Shown here piece after piece: positions 33,206 through 41,097 of a stretch of 64,000 nt of DNA. How positions within the stretch are numbered: position 1 is the first letter of the stretch; every line of letters begins with the position of its first letter. The stretch is from assembly GCF_041821145.1 (NCBI RefSeq), contig NZ_JBGUBC010000004.1, forward strand, positions 62,001 to 126,000. The letters run 5' to 3'. The position numbers were made by a program, and so were the translations under genes. A model generated the notes under the pieces. It had not been told where the DNA came from. It was given only the letters and a program-made list of their open reading frames with translations, and did no database searches. This stretch comes from Halopenitus sp041821145. GTDB lineage: Archaea; Halobacteriota; Halobacteria; Halobacteriales; Haloferacaceae.

Positions 33206-33883
33206 ATGACGATCGAAGACCGCGATGACGCCTACCTCATCACGCACGCGCTGGCGAAGGCCACCCTCTCGCGGCTCCGGGATGTCGAGACCGAGCAGGT
33301 CGCCTTCCGGAAGGGGCTCGTCAAGCTCGGCCGGATCTGCGGCTACGAGATCATCGACGGGGCGATGGAGACGGAGTACGTCCCGGTTGAGACGCCACTT
33401 GCGGAGACGACCGGGGAGCGCGTAACGGGGCTTGACGACGTCGTGATCATCAACGTTCTACGCGCCGCGACCCCGTTCGTCGAGGGGCTTCTCAAAGCGT
33501 TCCCCCGCGCCAAACAGGGAATCATCTCGGCGGGGCGCGACGAGGAAGCCGGGATGAACGAGGACGGCGAGTTCCCGATCACGATCGACTACGTCAAGCT
33601 TCCCGATATCACCGACCACGACACCGTCATCGTCGCCGACCCGATGCTCGCGACCGGATCGACGATGTCAGCCGTCCTCGATCACGTCCTCTCGGAAGCC
33701 GACGGCTTCGAGAACTTGTTCGTCCTCTCGGCAGTCTCAGCGCCCGACGGACTCATCCGCGTCGGGAACGCCGTTCCGGAGGCAGATCTCCTTACGGTCG
33801 CTATCGACGATCGACTCGACGAGGACGGCTTCATCGTCCCCGGTCTCGGCGACGCCGGCGATCGGGCGTTCCGAACGACGTGA
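33206..33883 (+). CDS. upp: Uracil phosphoribosyltransferase
   Basis: Salvages uracil to UMP with PRPP. 225 residues from ATG 33206, with TATA-like CGTTAAAG 25-33 nt upstream. The PRPP loop VIVADPMLATGSTM and the uracil-binding end GDAGDRAFRT are intact. Starts upstream (frame to 33092) are excluded by family length. Monocistronic. Confidence 0.95.
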   Translation: MTIEDRDDAYLITHALAKATLSRLRDVETEQVAFRKGLVKLGRICGYEIIDGAMETEYVPVETPLAETTGERVTGLDDVVIINVLRAATPFVEGLLKAFPRAKQGIISAGRDEEAGMNEDGEFPITIDYVKLPDITDHDTVIVADPMLATGSTMSAVLDHVLSEADGFENLFVLSAVSAPDGLIRVGNAVPEADLLTVAIDDRLDEDGFIVPGLGDAGDRAFRTT

Positions 33884-33948
33884 TCCGTTCCATCTCTCCC
33901 GACGTCATCCCCCTTTCCTTTTAAGTCGACGCCGGCCGACGTGCCGAT

Positions 33949-34173
33949 ATGAGCGATACGGAGCCCGACGACCCGTGTAGCGCCTGTGGGGATCCGACGC
34001 CGGATGCACTTTCCCGGACGGTCCGATTGAGTGTCGATCGTGCGAACATCGACACACAGCGACTTTGTCCCGACTGCTTCGCTGAGTGGATCGCGCGTTA
34101 TCAACGCGAGATGCAGACTGATCCCAACCCGATCGACGGCGGCGGAGAGCATTCGGACATCATCGTCGACTGA
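33949..34173 (+). CDS. Small CxxC zinc-finger protein, 74 residues
   Basis: Two CxxC knuckles, C10-SA-C13 and C40-PD-C43, make a probable zinc ribbon; the remainder is acidic. Start ATG 33949 with TATA-like CTTTTAAG 24-32 nt upstream, supporting real expression. Small zinc-finger proteins with CPxC motifs are numerous in haloarchaea and affect swarming, biofilm or stress in Haloferax (known for some); the function of this one is unknown. Confidence 0.75.
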   Translation: MSDTEPDDPCSACGDPTPDALSRTVRLSVDRANIDTQRLCPDCFAEWIARYQREMQTDPNPIDGGGEHSDIIVD

Positions 34174-34429
34174 GTCGGGCCGTGGTCGCCTCGCTCCTCG
34201 GTTCGATCGCCTCGGATGTCCACGGTTCCTAAAACGGCCGATGGTTTATATCCGATCACGACCCAGCCCCCGCGTGTCCTGATCGTCTTCCCCGCGGCGA
34301 ACGAGGCGGGTGTGTGAGACACCGCCGCGGGATCGGTTTCGATCGTCGCCCTGCTTCCGACGGATCGACGTCTTACCTGTTCGCCACCGCTCGTTGTGAG
34401 GTCCCTCTCCTACTGTCACGGCCTGGCGT
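34174..34429. other. 256-bp gap with an orphan TATA-like box
   Basis: GGTTTATATCC at about 34241-34251 resembles a good TATA box, yet no start codon with a usable frame follows at leaderless distance. The next 100 bp can fold partly (GCGGGTGTGT...ACACCGCCGC). Possible small RNA; no evidence beyond this. Confidence 0.3.
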
Positions 34430-35062
34430 TCACTCGTCGATCGCGATGCGTCCACTGGTCGCGCTCCGGAGTCGTTCTTCGAGGTCTTCGACGTCGTCGA
34501 TCGGGACCTGCACCTCGAAGGTGACGGTTTCGTCGTAGTTCGCCTCGAAATCGACCCCGACTGACTCCAGGATCCCGCGAACGGTTCCGGAGTCGTCGTA
34601 GGTGCATCGCAGGCTCATCTGCTGATGCGGTTTCTCCTCGATTACGCCCGCAGCCTCGATCGCTTCCGACGTTGCCCGCGAATACGCTCGGACGAGCCCG
34701 CCGATCCCTAGGTTCGTTCCACCGTAATAGCGCGTGATCACGATGACCACGTTCTGGAGGTCTTGACCCTGAAGGACGTTCAACGCGGGCTTTCCGGCAG
34801 ATCCGGTCGGTTCCCCGTCGTCGCTCGCGTACTCCCGTAGCATCGCCCCTCCGTCGGACGACCGTTCCTCGGACGAATCGCTCGGAACGCGATACGCCGG
34901 TACGTTGTGGGTCGCGTCCGAGTACTCCTCTTCGATCGCCTCGATGAACGCCTCCGCGCTCTCGACGGACTCTGCCCGCGCGACGTGACCGATGAACTCC
35001 GATCCCCGGATCTGGAAGGCGGACCGCGAGCGTTCCGCGACCGTCCGGTAGGGATCGGTCAT
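34430..35062 (-). CDS. YigZ/IMPACT family protein
   Basis: 210-residue protein with the UPF0029 N-terminal domain (about 10-125, with SEFIGHVARAES, ATHNVPAYR and YYGGTNLGIGGLVRAYSRA) and a C-terminal ferredoxin-like domain. Bacterial YigZ and eukaryotic IMPACT are linked to translation control, though the precise activity is unsettled. Start ATG 35062. It overlaps the upstream membrane-protein gene by 4 bp (ATGA), so it belongs to the pspAB operon. Confidence 0.88.
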   Translation of the reverse strand: MTDPYRTVAERSRSAFQIRGSEFIGHVARAESVESAEAFIEAIEEEYSDATHNVPAYRVPSDSSEERSSDGGAMLREYASDDGEPTGSAGKPALNVLQGQDLQNVVIVITRYYGGTNLGIGGLVRAYSRATSEAIEAAGVIEEKPHQQMSLRCTYDDSGTVRGILESVGVDFEANYDETVTFEVQVPIDDVEDLEERLRSATSGRIAIDE

Positions 35063-35526
35063 CGTTTCTCCTTCATCTTGTTCTCCTCGCGCCGGCGTTC
35101 GACCGCGACTCGTGTCGGCGGCGCGAGACGGTATAACGCCGCGAATGTGAGAACCCCGAGGATCTCGGCGAGCGTTCCCACGATCGCATACGGATCGGCG
35201 ACGAACGCCTCGATCGGCGCCGATCGGTGCCACAGTACAAAGCCGACGAGGAACGACGCAAGCGTTCCGGCTCCGAGTGCGTACAGCCGACGGTATTCGC
35301 CACCGCGGAACGTCGCGACCGCGATCGCGAGCGTGAACGTTGCTGCCAGGATGAAGACGTACGGTCGCGGGTCACCGCTCGTCGACAGCCGTGGCCACGC
35401 CCACAGCACGTGCGCTGCCGCCGACAGGAGACTCGCCTGAACGGCGATCAACCGTATCGCCCGCTTTCGTCCTGATCGGGATGTCTCGGTCCGTGGTGCC
35501 GATTCCGATCCGTTCACCGCGATCAC
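35059..35526 (-). CDS. Four-helix membrane protein
   Basis: 155 residues. The GTG at 35526 overlaps the pspAB stop in GTGA, preferred over the ATG 11 codons upstream. About four hydrophobic segments (LIAVQASLLSAAAHVLWAW, VFILAATFTLAIAVA, YALGAGTLASFLVGFVLW, YAIVGTLAEILGVLTFAALY) and a basic C-terminus (RRREENKMKEKR). No family recognised. Sandwiched between pspAB and yigZ with 4-bp overlaps on both sides, implying cotranslation and perhaps shared membrane-stress function (inference). Confidence 0.75.
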   Translation of the reverse strand: MIAVNGSESAPRTETSRSGRKRAIRLIAVQASLLSAAAHVLWAWPRLSTSGDPRPYVFILAATFTLAIAVATFRGGEYRRLYALGAGTLASFLVGFVLWHRSAPIEAFVADPYAIVGTLAEILGVLTFAALYRLAPPTRVAVERRREENKMKEKR

Positions 35527-36128
35527 TCCCACGGATGACGACCGGGCGTATCCGGCCACAGCGGGTACCAGTAGGACTCGTCGTCCTCGATATCTAACTC
35601 CCCCTCGAGAACCGACCGAAGTTTGAATTCGATTCGTTCGTCACGGTCGTGGTTCCCCTCGGGGACGAACGGATAGTAGCTCCCCCGTCGGAACGAGTAG
35701 ATCCAGTAGGCACGCCGGTCGTCGTCCTCGAAGCCGAAGACCGCGGCAAGCAGTCGCGATCCGAATCCGGATTCGACGAACGTGTCCGCGGCAAAGTGGA
35801 CGCTCGTCACCAGGTCCTCCGGATCGTCGTCCTCAAGGACGAACCATCGGTATCCGTGGTCGTCCGTGTTCTGATGAAAGCCGGTTCCTGTTTCCGCCTC
35901 TCCGGCGCCGAGAATCGCCTCAACGTCGTCGACCGCGTCGCCGAAGGCAGTCGAGTCGACATCTGAAAAACAAAGCGCCGCCTCGCCGGCATGGTCGTAT
36001 CCGAGATCCGCCTGCATGGTCATGTATGCCGTCGACATCCCGAAGAGGTCCTCCGGATCGGCCTTCCGCGTCGCGTCCGATTCCGCATTCGTGCCGAGGA
36101 CCGATCGGATCGTCTCGAAAAGTCCCAT
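35523..36128 (-). CDS. pspAB: PspA-associated protein PspAB
   Basis: 201-residue soluble acidic protein of the PspAB family, which in actinobacteria and archaea is encoded next to PspA or HtpX and is associated with membrane stress. It begins GLFETIRSVLGTNA and holds the family-typical HAGEAALCFSDVDS and GYRWFVLEDDDPEDLVTSVH. Start ATG 36128, 41 bp after the htpX stop, so probably one transcript htpX-pspAB-membrane protein-yigZ. No PspA gene is in the window. Confidence 0.85.
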   Translation of the reverse strand: MGLFETIRSVLGTNAESDATRKADPEDLFGMSTAYMTMQADLGYDHAGEAALCFSDVDSTAFGDAVDDVEAILGAGEAETGTGFHQNTDDHGYRWFVLEDDDPEDLVTSVHFAADTFVESGFGSRLLAAVFGFEDDDRRAYWIYSFRRGSYYPFVPEGNHDRDERIEFKLRSVLEGELDIEDDESYWYPLWPDTPGRHPWE

Positions 36129-36169
36129 CTACTGGGAGGTAGTACGGTCCCCGGGGATTAGGGCCTTTC

Positions 36170-37042
36170 TCACGCCGTCTCCATCTGGCGTTCGAGATCC
36201 TGTAGTCGCTCGACCCGTCGTTCGGTCGAGGGGTGCGTGCTCGCGAGTTTGCCGATGATCCCCGACCGGATCGGGATGATGAAGAACGCGTTCATCTCCG
36301 CTTCCTGTCTGAGATCCTCCGTGGGTACACGGTCCATCCGGCCGTCGATCCGAAGAAGTGCGGACGCGAGCGCGCTCGGATTTCCGGTGATGCTTGCGCC
36401 CCCTCGATCGGCGGCGAACTCGCGGTATCGCGAGAGCGTCCGAATGAGGAGGAACGAGACGATCCAAATGACCAACGAGACGGCGATCGCCACCCACACG
36501 GGCGGGGAGTTCCGGTCGTTGCCGCCGAAGAGCCATCCCCAGCGCACCACGAAGAAGGCGATCGTCGAGAGGAACGATGCGATGGTCATCACCATCACGT
36601 CGCGGTTCTTCACGTGTGCCAGTTCGTGGGCGATCACGCCCTCCAGTTCCTCCTGTGAGAGCGTGTTCAAAAGCCCGGTGGTGACACAGACGGTCGCGTT
36701 TCGCTGGTTGCGTCCGGTCGCGAACGCGTTCGGGACGTTCGTCTCGGCGATCGCCACGGTCGGCTTCGGAAGGTCGGCCTGCTGACTCAGCCGTTCGATC
36801 GTTCGGTGCAGTTCCGGGGCCTCCTCCGGTTCGACGACCTGAGCGCCCATGCTCCGGAGGGCGAGTTTGTCGCTGTAATAGTACTGGATGAACGAGAACG
36901 CGCCTAAGAAGACGATCGCTCCGCCCATACTGATCATCTCCGTCTCAAGTAGGAACGCGATGAAGACGAGATAGAGGGCGAAAAGCAGGAACATGGTCAA
37001 TGCCATCCTGCCTTTCAGTCCCCAGTCGGTGCTCCACTCCAT
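36170..37042 (-). CDS. htpX: HtpX-family M48 membrane metalloprotease
   Basis: 290-residue zinc protease that degrades misfolded membrane proteins. HELAH at 139-143 with the third zinc ligand in EFAADRGGA; four transmembrane segments (two near the N-terminus, two at about 150-200). Start ATG 37042. First gene of the run leading into pspAB. Confidence 0.93.
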   Translation of the reverse strand: MEWSTDWGLKGRMALTMFLLFALYLVFIAFLLETEMISMGGAIVFLGAFSFIQYYYSDKLALRSMGAQVVEPEEAPELHRTIERLSQQADLPKPTVAIAETNVPNAFATGRNQRNATVCVTTGLLNTLSQEELEGVIAHELAHVKNRDVMVMTIASFLSTIAFFVVRWGWLFGGNDRNSPPVWVAIAVSLVIWIVSFLLIRTLSRYREFAADRGGASITGNPSALASALLRIDGRMDRVPTEDLRQEAEMNAFFIIPIRSGIIGKLASTHPSTERRVERLQDLERQMETA

Positions 37043-37152
37043 ACTCCTCGATATTCCTTGCAGGGGGTAAAGGTTGCCGAAGCCGATCGTCGTCTCACCC
37101 GAGTCCCGCGATCGACCCGCACGCTTTTGGCGTCTCCGTTCGAGGATCGAAC

Positions 37153-38094
37153 ATGAGCAGTAGGCGGCGCAAACCGGACTGGCTCAAGATGCGGCCGCCC
37201 GCCGGGCGACGGTTCACGGAAATCCGGTCGACGCTTCGCGATCGGAACCTCAATACGGTCTGTGAGGAGGCCAACTGCCCGAACCTCGGCGAGTGTTGGT
37301 CGGGCCGCGACGGGCCCGGAACGGCCACGTTCATGCTGATGGGCAACCGGTGTTCTCGCGGCTGTAGCTTCTGTGACGTCGAGACCGGCGGGATGGAGCC
37401 GCTCGATCCCGACGAGCCGGCGAACGTCGCCGAGGCCGTCGTTGAGATCGGTCTTGAGTACGTGGTCCTCACCTCAGTCGACCGTGACGACCTTGAGGAC
37501 GGCGGATCCGCTCACTTCGCCGAGACGATACGGGCGATCAAGGACCGGGATCCCGGAATCCTCGTGGAGGTACTCATCCCGGATTTCGGTGGCGATCCCG
37601 ACGCCATCGACCGTATCGTCGAGGCCGCCCCGGACGTCATCGCACACAACGTTGAGACCGTCGAACGCCTCCAGTGGCCGGTCCGCGACCGCCGGGCGAA
37701 CTACGAGCAGTCACTTCGGGTCCTCGACCGTGTCGATCGGACCTCGGATATCTACACCAAGACGAGTCTGATGCTCGGGGTTGGCGAGTACGACCACGAG
37801 GTGTATCAGGCGCTTTCTGACCTCCGTGCGATCGATGTCGACATCGTCACGTTCGGTCAGTACCTTCGGCCCTCCCGCTCGCATCTCGCCGTCTTCGAGT
37901 ACGTCCACCCGGACGTCTTCGAGACGTGGCGACGCGTTGCCGAGGAGGAGTTCGGCTTTCTCTACTGTGCCTCGGGTCCCATGGTTCGGTCCTCCTACAA
38001 GGCGGGCGAGCTGTTCGTCGACGCGCTCATCCGGGAGGGACGATCAATCGAGGAGGCACGTCGCCATGCACGAGCGGCCGCGGGCGGAACGTGA
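37153..38094 (+). CDS. lipA: Lipoyl synthase
   Basis: Radical-SAM enzyme that inserts two sulfurs into octanoyl-protein. 313 residues from ATG 37153 (MSSRRRKPDWLK). Auxiliary cluster cysteines C37/C42/C48 and SAM cluster C67-x3-C71-x2-C74 (CSRGCSFC), plus the C-terminal RSSYKAGE serine motif. Same strand and immediately upstream of the 2-oxoacid dehydrogenase genes, whose E2 lipoyl domain is the natural substrate. A lipoyl/octanoyl transferase is not in the window. Confidence 0.95.
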   Translation: MSSRRRKPDWLKMRPPAGRRFTEIRSTLRDRNLNTVCEEANCPNLGECWSGRDGPGTATFMLMGNRCSRGCSFCDVETGGMEPLDPDEPANVAEAVVEIGLEYVVLTSVDRDDLEDGGSAHFAETIRAIKDRDPGILVEVLIPDFGGDPDAIDRIVEAAPDVIAHNVETVERLQWPVRDRRANYEQSLRVLDRVDRTSDIYTKTSLMLGVGEYDHEVYQALSDLRAIDVDIVTFGQYLRPSRSHLAVFEYVHPDVFETWRRVAEEEFGFLYCASGPMVRSSYKAGELFVDALIREGRSIEEARRHARAAAGGT

Positions 38095-38194
38095 ACGCCG
38101 GGGCGTCGTCTCCGCCGGCCGTCGAGCCTTCCGATCACGATCCGGCCTCGTATCGTCTCCGGTGGCCGTCGAGTCGGCCGATTACGAGCCGGGA

Positions 38195-38231
38195 TTCGAT
38201 CCCGACGAACCGTGCTTTCGATCCCGACGAA
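38195..38231. repeat. 15-bp direct repeat before pdhB
   Basis: TTCGATCCCGACGAA occurs at 38195-38209 and 38217-38231, spaced 22 bp, just upstream of the TATA-like box. Two-turn spacing fits a tandem operator or may be a duplication scar. Confidence 0.55.
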
Positions 38232-38234
38232 AAT

Positions 38235-38242
38235 CCTAATAC
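38235..38242 (+). promoter_or_regulatory. TATA-like box before the leader ORF and pdhB
   Basis: CCTAATAC lies 23-30 nt before ATG 38265, the spacing of a leaderless start. It therefore appears to drive the 31-codon leader ORF and pdhB rather than an E1-alpha gene. Confidence 0.5.
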
Positions 38243-38264
38243 CCGTGCGTCGGTGTCTTCGCGT

Positions 38265-38360
38265 ATGGGACGGTGGACGCGAGCCGTGAGCGGAACCGAT
38301 CCGGTCGGATCGCCCCGAACTGGCGGACAGCCATCGCCTTGGGGATGGAGGCTCCGATGA
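38265..38360 (+). CDS. Possible 31-residue leader ORF where E1-alpha is expected
   Basis: ATG 38265 sits at leaderless distance from CCTAATAC; 31 codons follow, ending TGA 38358-38360, which overlaps the pdhB ATG in ATGA. The peptide (starts MGRWTRAVSG, ends WGWRLR) does not resemble E1-alpha. It could be a coupling leader or the scar of a deleted gene. Low coding confidence. Confidence 0.3.
   Translation: MGRWTRAVSGTDPVGSPRTGGQPSPWGWRLR
38347..38351 (+). promoter_or_regulatory. Shine-Dalgarno site of pdhB
   Basis: GGAGG five bases before ATG 38357 favours this start over ATG 38345, which it overlaps. Confidence 0.6.
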
Positions 38361-39421
38361 GCGAACCGTCACCGACGGAGGCGGGTGGGATCGACGAGGA
38401 GCAACACGCGGACGCCGTGGATGCCGCGGATGAGGGAAACACCGAACCGGATATCACGATTGTCCAAGCCGTCCGGGAGGGGCTGTACGCGGAGTTGGCC
38501 CGCGACGAGGAGGTCATCGTGATGGGCGAGGACGTGGGGATGAACGGCGGCGTCTTCCGGGCGACGGAGGGGCTCTTGGACGAGTTCGGCGACGATCGCG
38601 TCGTCGATACGCCGCTTGCGGAATCGGCGATCGTGGGCACGTCGATCGGCATGGCATCGATGGGACTCACCCCGGTTCCGGAGATCCAGTTCTCGGGATT
38701 CATCTATCCCGCATTCGACCAGATCGTCTCCCATTTGACTCGATTTCGAACGCGAACTCAGGGATGCATGCCGCTTCAGATCACCCTTCGAGCACCCTAC
38801 GGCGGCGGGATACGTGCGCCCGAACACCACGCGGAGTCGAAGGAGGCCTTCTACGTCCACGAGCCGGGCCTGAAGGTCGTCGTTCCCTCGACCCCCCGTG
38901 ACACCAAGGGACTTTTGATCGCGTCGATCCGCGATCCCGACCCGGTGATCTTTCTGGAGCCGAAGCTCATCTACCGGGCGCTTCGCGAAGCGGTTCCTGA
39001 CGAGGCGTACACGGTGCCGATCGGCGAGGCCGCAACCAGACGGACGGGTGAAGACATCGTCGTCTACACCTGGGGCGCCATGACTCGACCGACGCTTGCG
39101 GCCGCCGAGACGCTTGCCGAGGAAGGCATTTCCTGTGAGGTCCTCGATCTTCGAACGCTCTCCCCGCTCGACCGGGAGGCGATCGTCTCGGCCTTCGAGC
39201 GGACCGGTCGTGCTGCCGTCGTTCACGAGGCACCCCGGACCGGCGGGCTCGCCGGCGAGATCGCCACTATCCTCCAGGAGGAGGCGCTGTTGTACCAGGA
39301 AGCGCCGATCGAGCGAATAACCGGCTTCGATGTCCCGTATCCACAGTACGCGATGGAGGATTATTACCTTCCGAACGAGGCGCGAATCATCGAGGGGATC
39401 CGGGAGGTCGTGGCGTTTTGA
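38357..39421 (+). CDS. pdhB: 2-oxoacid dehydrogenase E1 component, beta subunit
   Basis: 354-residue beta chain of pyruvate or branched-chain 2-oxoacid dehydrogenase E1. Transketolase-like pyrimidine domain with MGEDVGMNGGVFRATEGL and the conserved Glu in PLAESAIVGTSIGMA; C-terminal domain with DLRTLSPLD and VHEAPRTGG. An acidic 35-residue N-terminal tail precedes the core. It needs an alpha subunit carrying the ThDP-binding motif, which is absent from this cluster. Start ATG 38357 chosen from Shine-Dalgarno GGAGG. The stop overlaps the E2 start. Confidence 0.93.
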   Translation: MSEPSPTEAGGIDEEQHADAVDAADEGNTEPDITIVQAVREGLYAELARDEEVIVMGEDVGMNGGVFRATEGLLDEFGDDRVVDTPLAESAIVGTSIGMASMGLTPVPEIQFSGFIYPAFDQIVSHLTRFRTRTQGCMPLQITLRAPYGGGIRAPEHHAESKEAFYVHEPGLKVVVPSTPRDTKGLLIASIRDPDPVIFLEPKLIYRALREAVPDEAYTVPIGEAATRRTGEDIVVYTWGAMTRPTLAAAETLAEEGISCEVLDLRTLSPLDREAIVSAFERTGRAAVVHEAPRTGGLAGEIATILQEEALLYQEAPIERITGFDVPYPQYAMEDYYLPNEARIIEGIREVVAF

Positions 39422-41079
39422 GCACATCCCTCGAGGAGTTCTCCCTGCCCGACGTCGGCGAGGGAATCGCGGAGGGCGAGCTCGTGACCTGGCTCGTTGA
39501 CTCCGGTGATCCCGTCCAGGAGGACCAGCCGATCGCGGAGGTCGAAACCGACAAGGCGCTCGTGGAAATCCCCTCGCCGTATGAGGGAACCGTGCGGGAG
39601 TTGCACGTCGAGGAGGGGGAGATCGTCCCCGTCGGGACGGTGATCGTTACCGTCGACGTTTCCGGGGGAGACGTAGACGACGCGAACGGGGAGGCTGAGA
39701 CATCCGGCGAGAACGAATCGGTCGAGGAGAAATCGGCTGCGAATGGCTCCTCGTCGGGATCGGACATCGAGGGTCCCGGCTCCCGGACGTTCGCGCCCCC
39801 CTCGGTTCGCCGGATCGCGCGCGAACTCCGCGTCGACATTGGTGCAGTCAGGGGATCCGGCGTCGGTGGGCGAGTGACCGAATCGGACGTACGAGCGAGC
39901 GCGGAAGCGAATCGGACGGGAGAGGGAGATACGATCGGCTCGTCGGCGCCGCCTCGTGGCGACTCGGACGATGCCACCGAGCCAGCGGCGCAACCGCGCG
40001 CTTCAGGGGAGTCGTCCCTCCCCTCACTCGAATCCACCGGGCGCGATCGCACGCTCGCCGTACCCGCGACGCGGCGGATCGCCCGCGAGGAGGAGGTCGA
40101 CATCGACGACGTCCCGACCGATCGGACTCGCGAGGGCGAGCCCTTCGTCACTGCGGGGCAAGTTCGTGAGTACGCGGCTGCCGCCCGTCGTGAAGGGACG
40201 GAGACGAGCGCGAGTACCGGCGGCCCAACCGACACGAAAGCCGGACGGTCCGACGAGTCCGCCCGATCGGGTCGGGCATCGTCGGAGTCACGTTCCGAAG
40301 AGACGATCCCCTATCGTGGCGTTCGTCGAATGACCGGTGAACGGATGCGGCAGTCGAAGTTCACGGCACCACACGTCAGCCACCACGATACGGCCGAGGT
40401 GACCGCGCTCGTCGAGGCGCGCGATCGGCTCCGTTCGAAGGCCGAGGAGCGAGGAGTGCGACTCACCTACCTGCCGTTCCTCATCAAGGCAGTCATCGCC
40501 GGGTTGAAGCAGTATCCGATACTCAACTCGGAGCTTCGAGCAGTCGAGGAAGGCGCGCCCGATTCGGACGATCCGACCGACGCCGAGATCGTCGAAAAGC
40601 ACTATTACGACATCGGAATCGCGGTCGATACGGACGCGGGGCTTCTCGTTCCGGTCGTCGAGAACGCCGATGGAATGGGTCTCCTCGAGTTGGCCGCGAC
40701 GGTGAACGATCTCGTCGAGCGGGCCCGCGCCCGCGAGTGCTCACCCGATGAGCTTCGCGGGAGTACGTTCACGCTCACCAACTTCGGGGCGATCGGCGGC
40801 GAGTACGCTACGCCGATCATCAATCCTCCCGAGACGGCGATCCTCGGGCTCGGTGCCATCGAACACCGACCGGTCGCCAAGCCGATCGCCGATCTCGACG
40901 GGGCGGAGCCGAACATGGAGAGGAGCGAATCGAGAGGTGGCCACACGGTCGTCGCTCGGGAAACCCTCCCGCTTTCGATCTCGATCGATCACCGCGTGAT
41001 CGACGGTGCCGTCGCTGCCCGATTCATGAACACGGTCGCGGAGCATCTGGAGAACCCGATGCTTCTGCTTTCGGAGTAA
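39418..41079 (+). CDS. pdhC: Dihydrolipoamide acyltransferase E2, TTG start, two binding domains
   Basis: 553-residue core of the 2-oxoacid dehydrogenase complex. Start is TTG 39418, overlapping the pdhB stop as TTGA; the lipoyl domain begins six residues later and no ATG fits. Lipoyl lysine K46 in ETDKALVEI. Two peripheral-subunit-binding modules, about 125-160 (PPSVRRIARELRVDI) and 212-250 (VPATRRIAREEEVDI), are separated by acidic linkers; many E2 proteins have one. The catalytic domain ends with SIDHRVIDGA, His near 525. All active residues present. Confidence 0.93.
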   Translation: MSTSLEEFSLPDVGEGIAEGELVTWLVDSGDPVQEDQPIAEVETDKALVEIPSPYEGTVRELHVEEGEIVPVGTVIVTVDVSGGDVDDANGEAETSGENESVEEKSAANGSSSGSDIEGPGSRTFAPPSVRRIARELRVDIGAVRGSGVGGRVTESDVRASAEANRTGEGDTIGSSAPPRGDSDDATEPAAQPRASGESSLPSLESTGRDRTLAVPATRRIAREEEVDIDDVPTDRTREGEPFVTAGQVREYAAAARREGTETSASTGGPTDTKAGRSDESARSGRASSESRSEETIPYRGVRRMTGERMRQSKFTAPHVSHHDTAEVTALVEARDRLRSKAEERGVRLTYLPFLIKAVIAGLKQYPILNSELRAVEEGAPDSDDPTDAEIVEKHYYDIGIAVDTDAGLLVPVVENADGMGLLELAATVNDLVERARARECSPDELRGSTFTLTNFGAIGGEYATPIINPPETAILGLGAIEHRPVAKPIADLDGAEPNMERSESRGGHTVVARETLPLSISIDHRVIDGAVAARFMNTVAEHLENPMLLLSE

Positions 41080-41097
41080 CACGGAACCTACACAACA

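Noticed and set aside
34101..34322. 73-codon minus-strand frame after the small zinc-finger gene
   Set aside because: Partly antisense to that gene, with no promoter and no domain.
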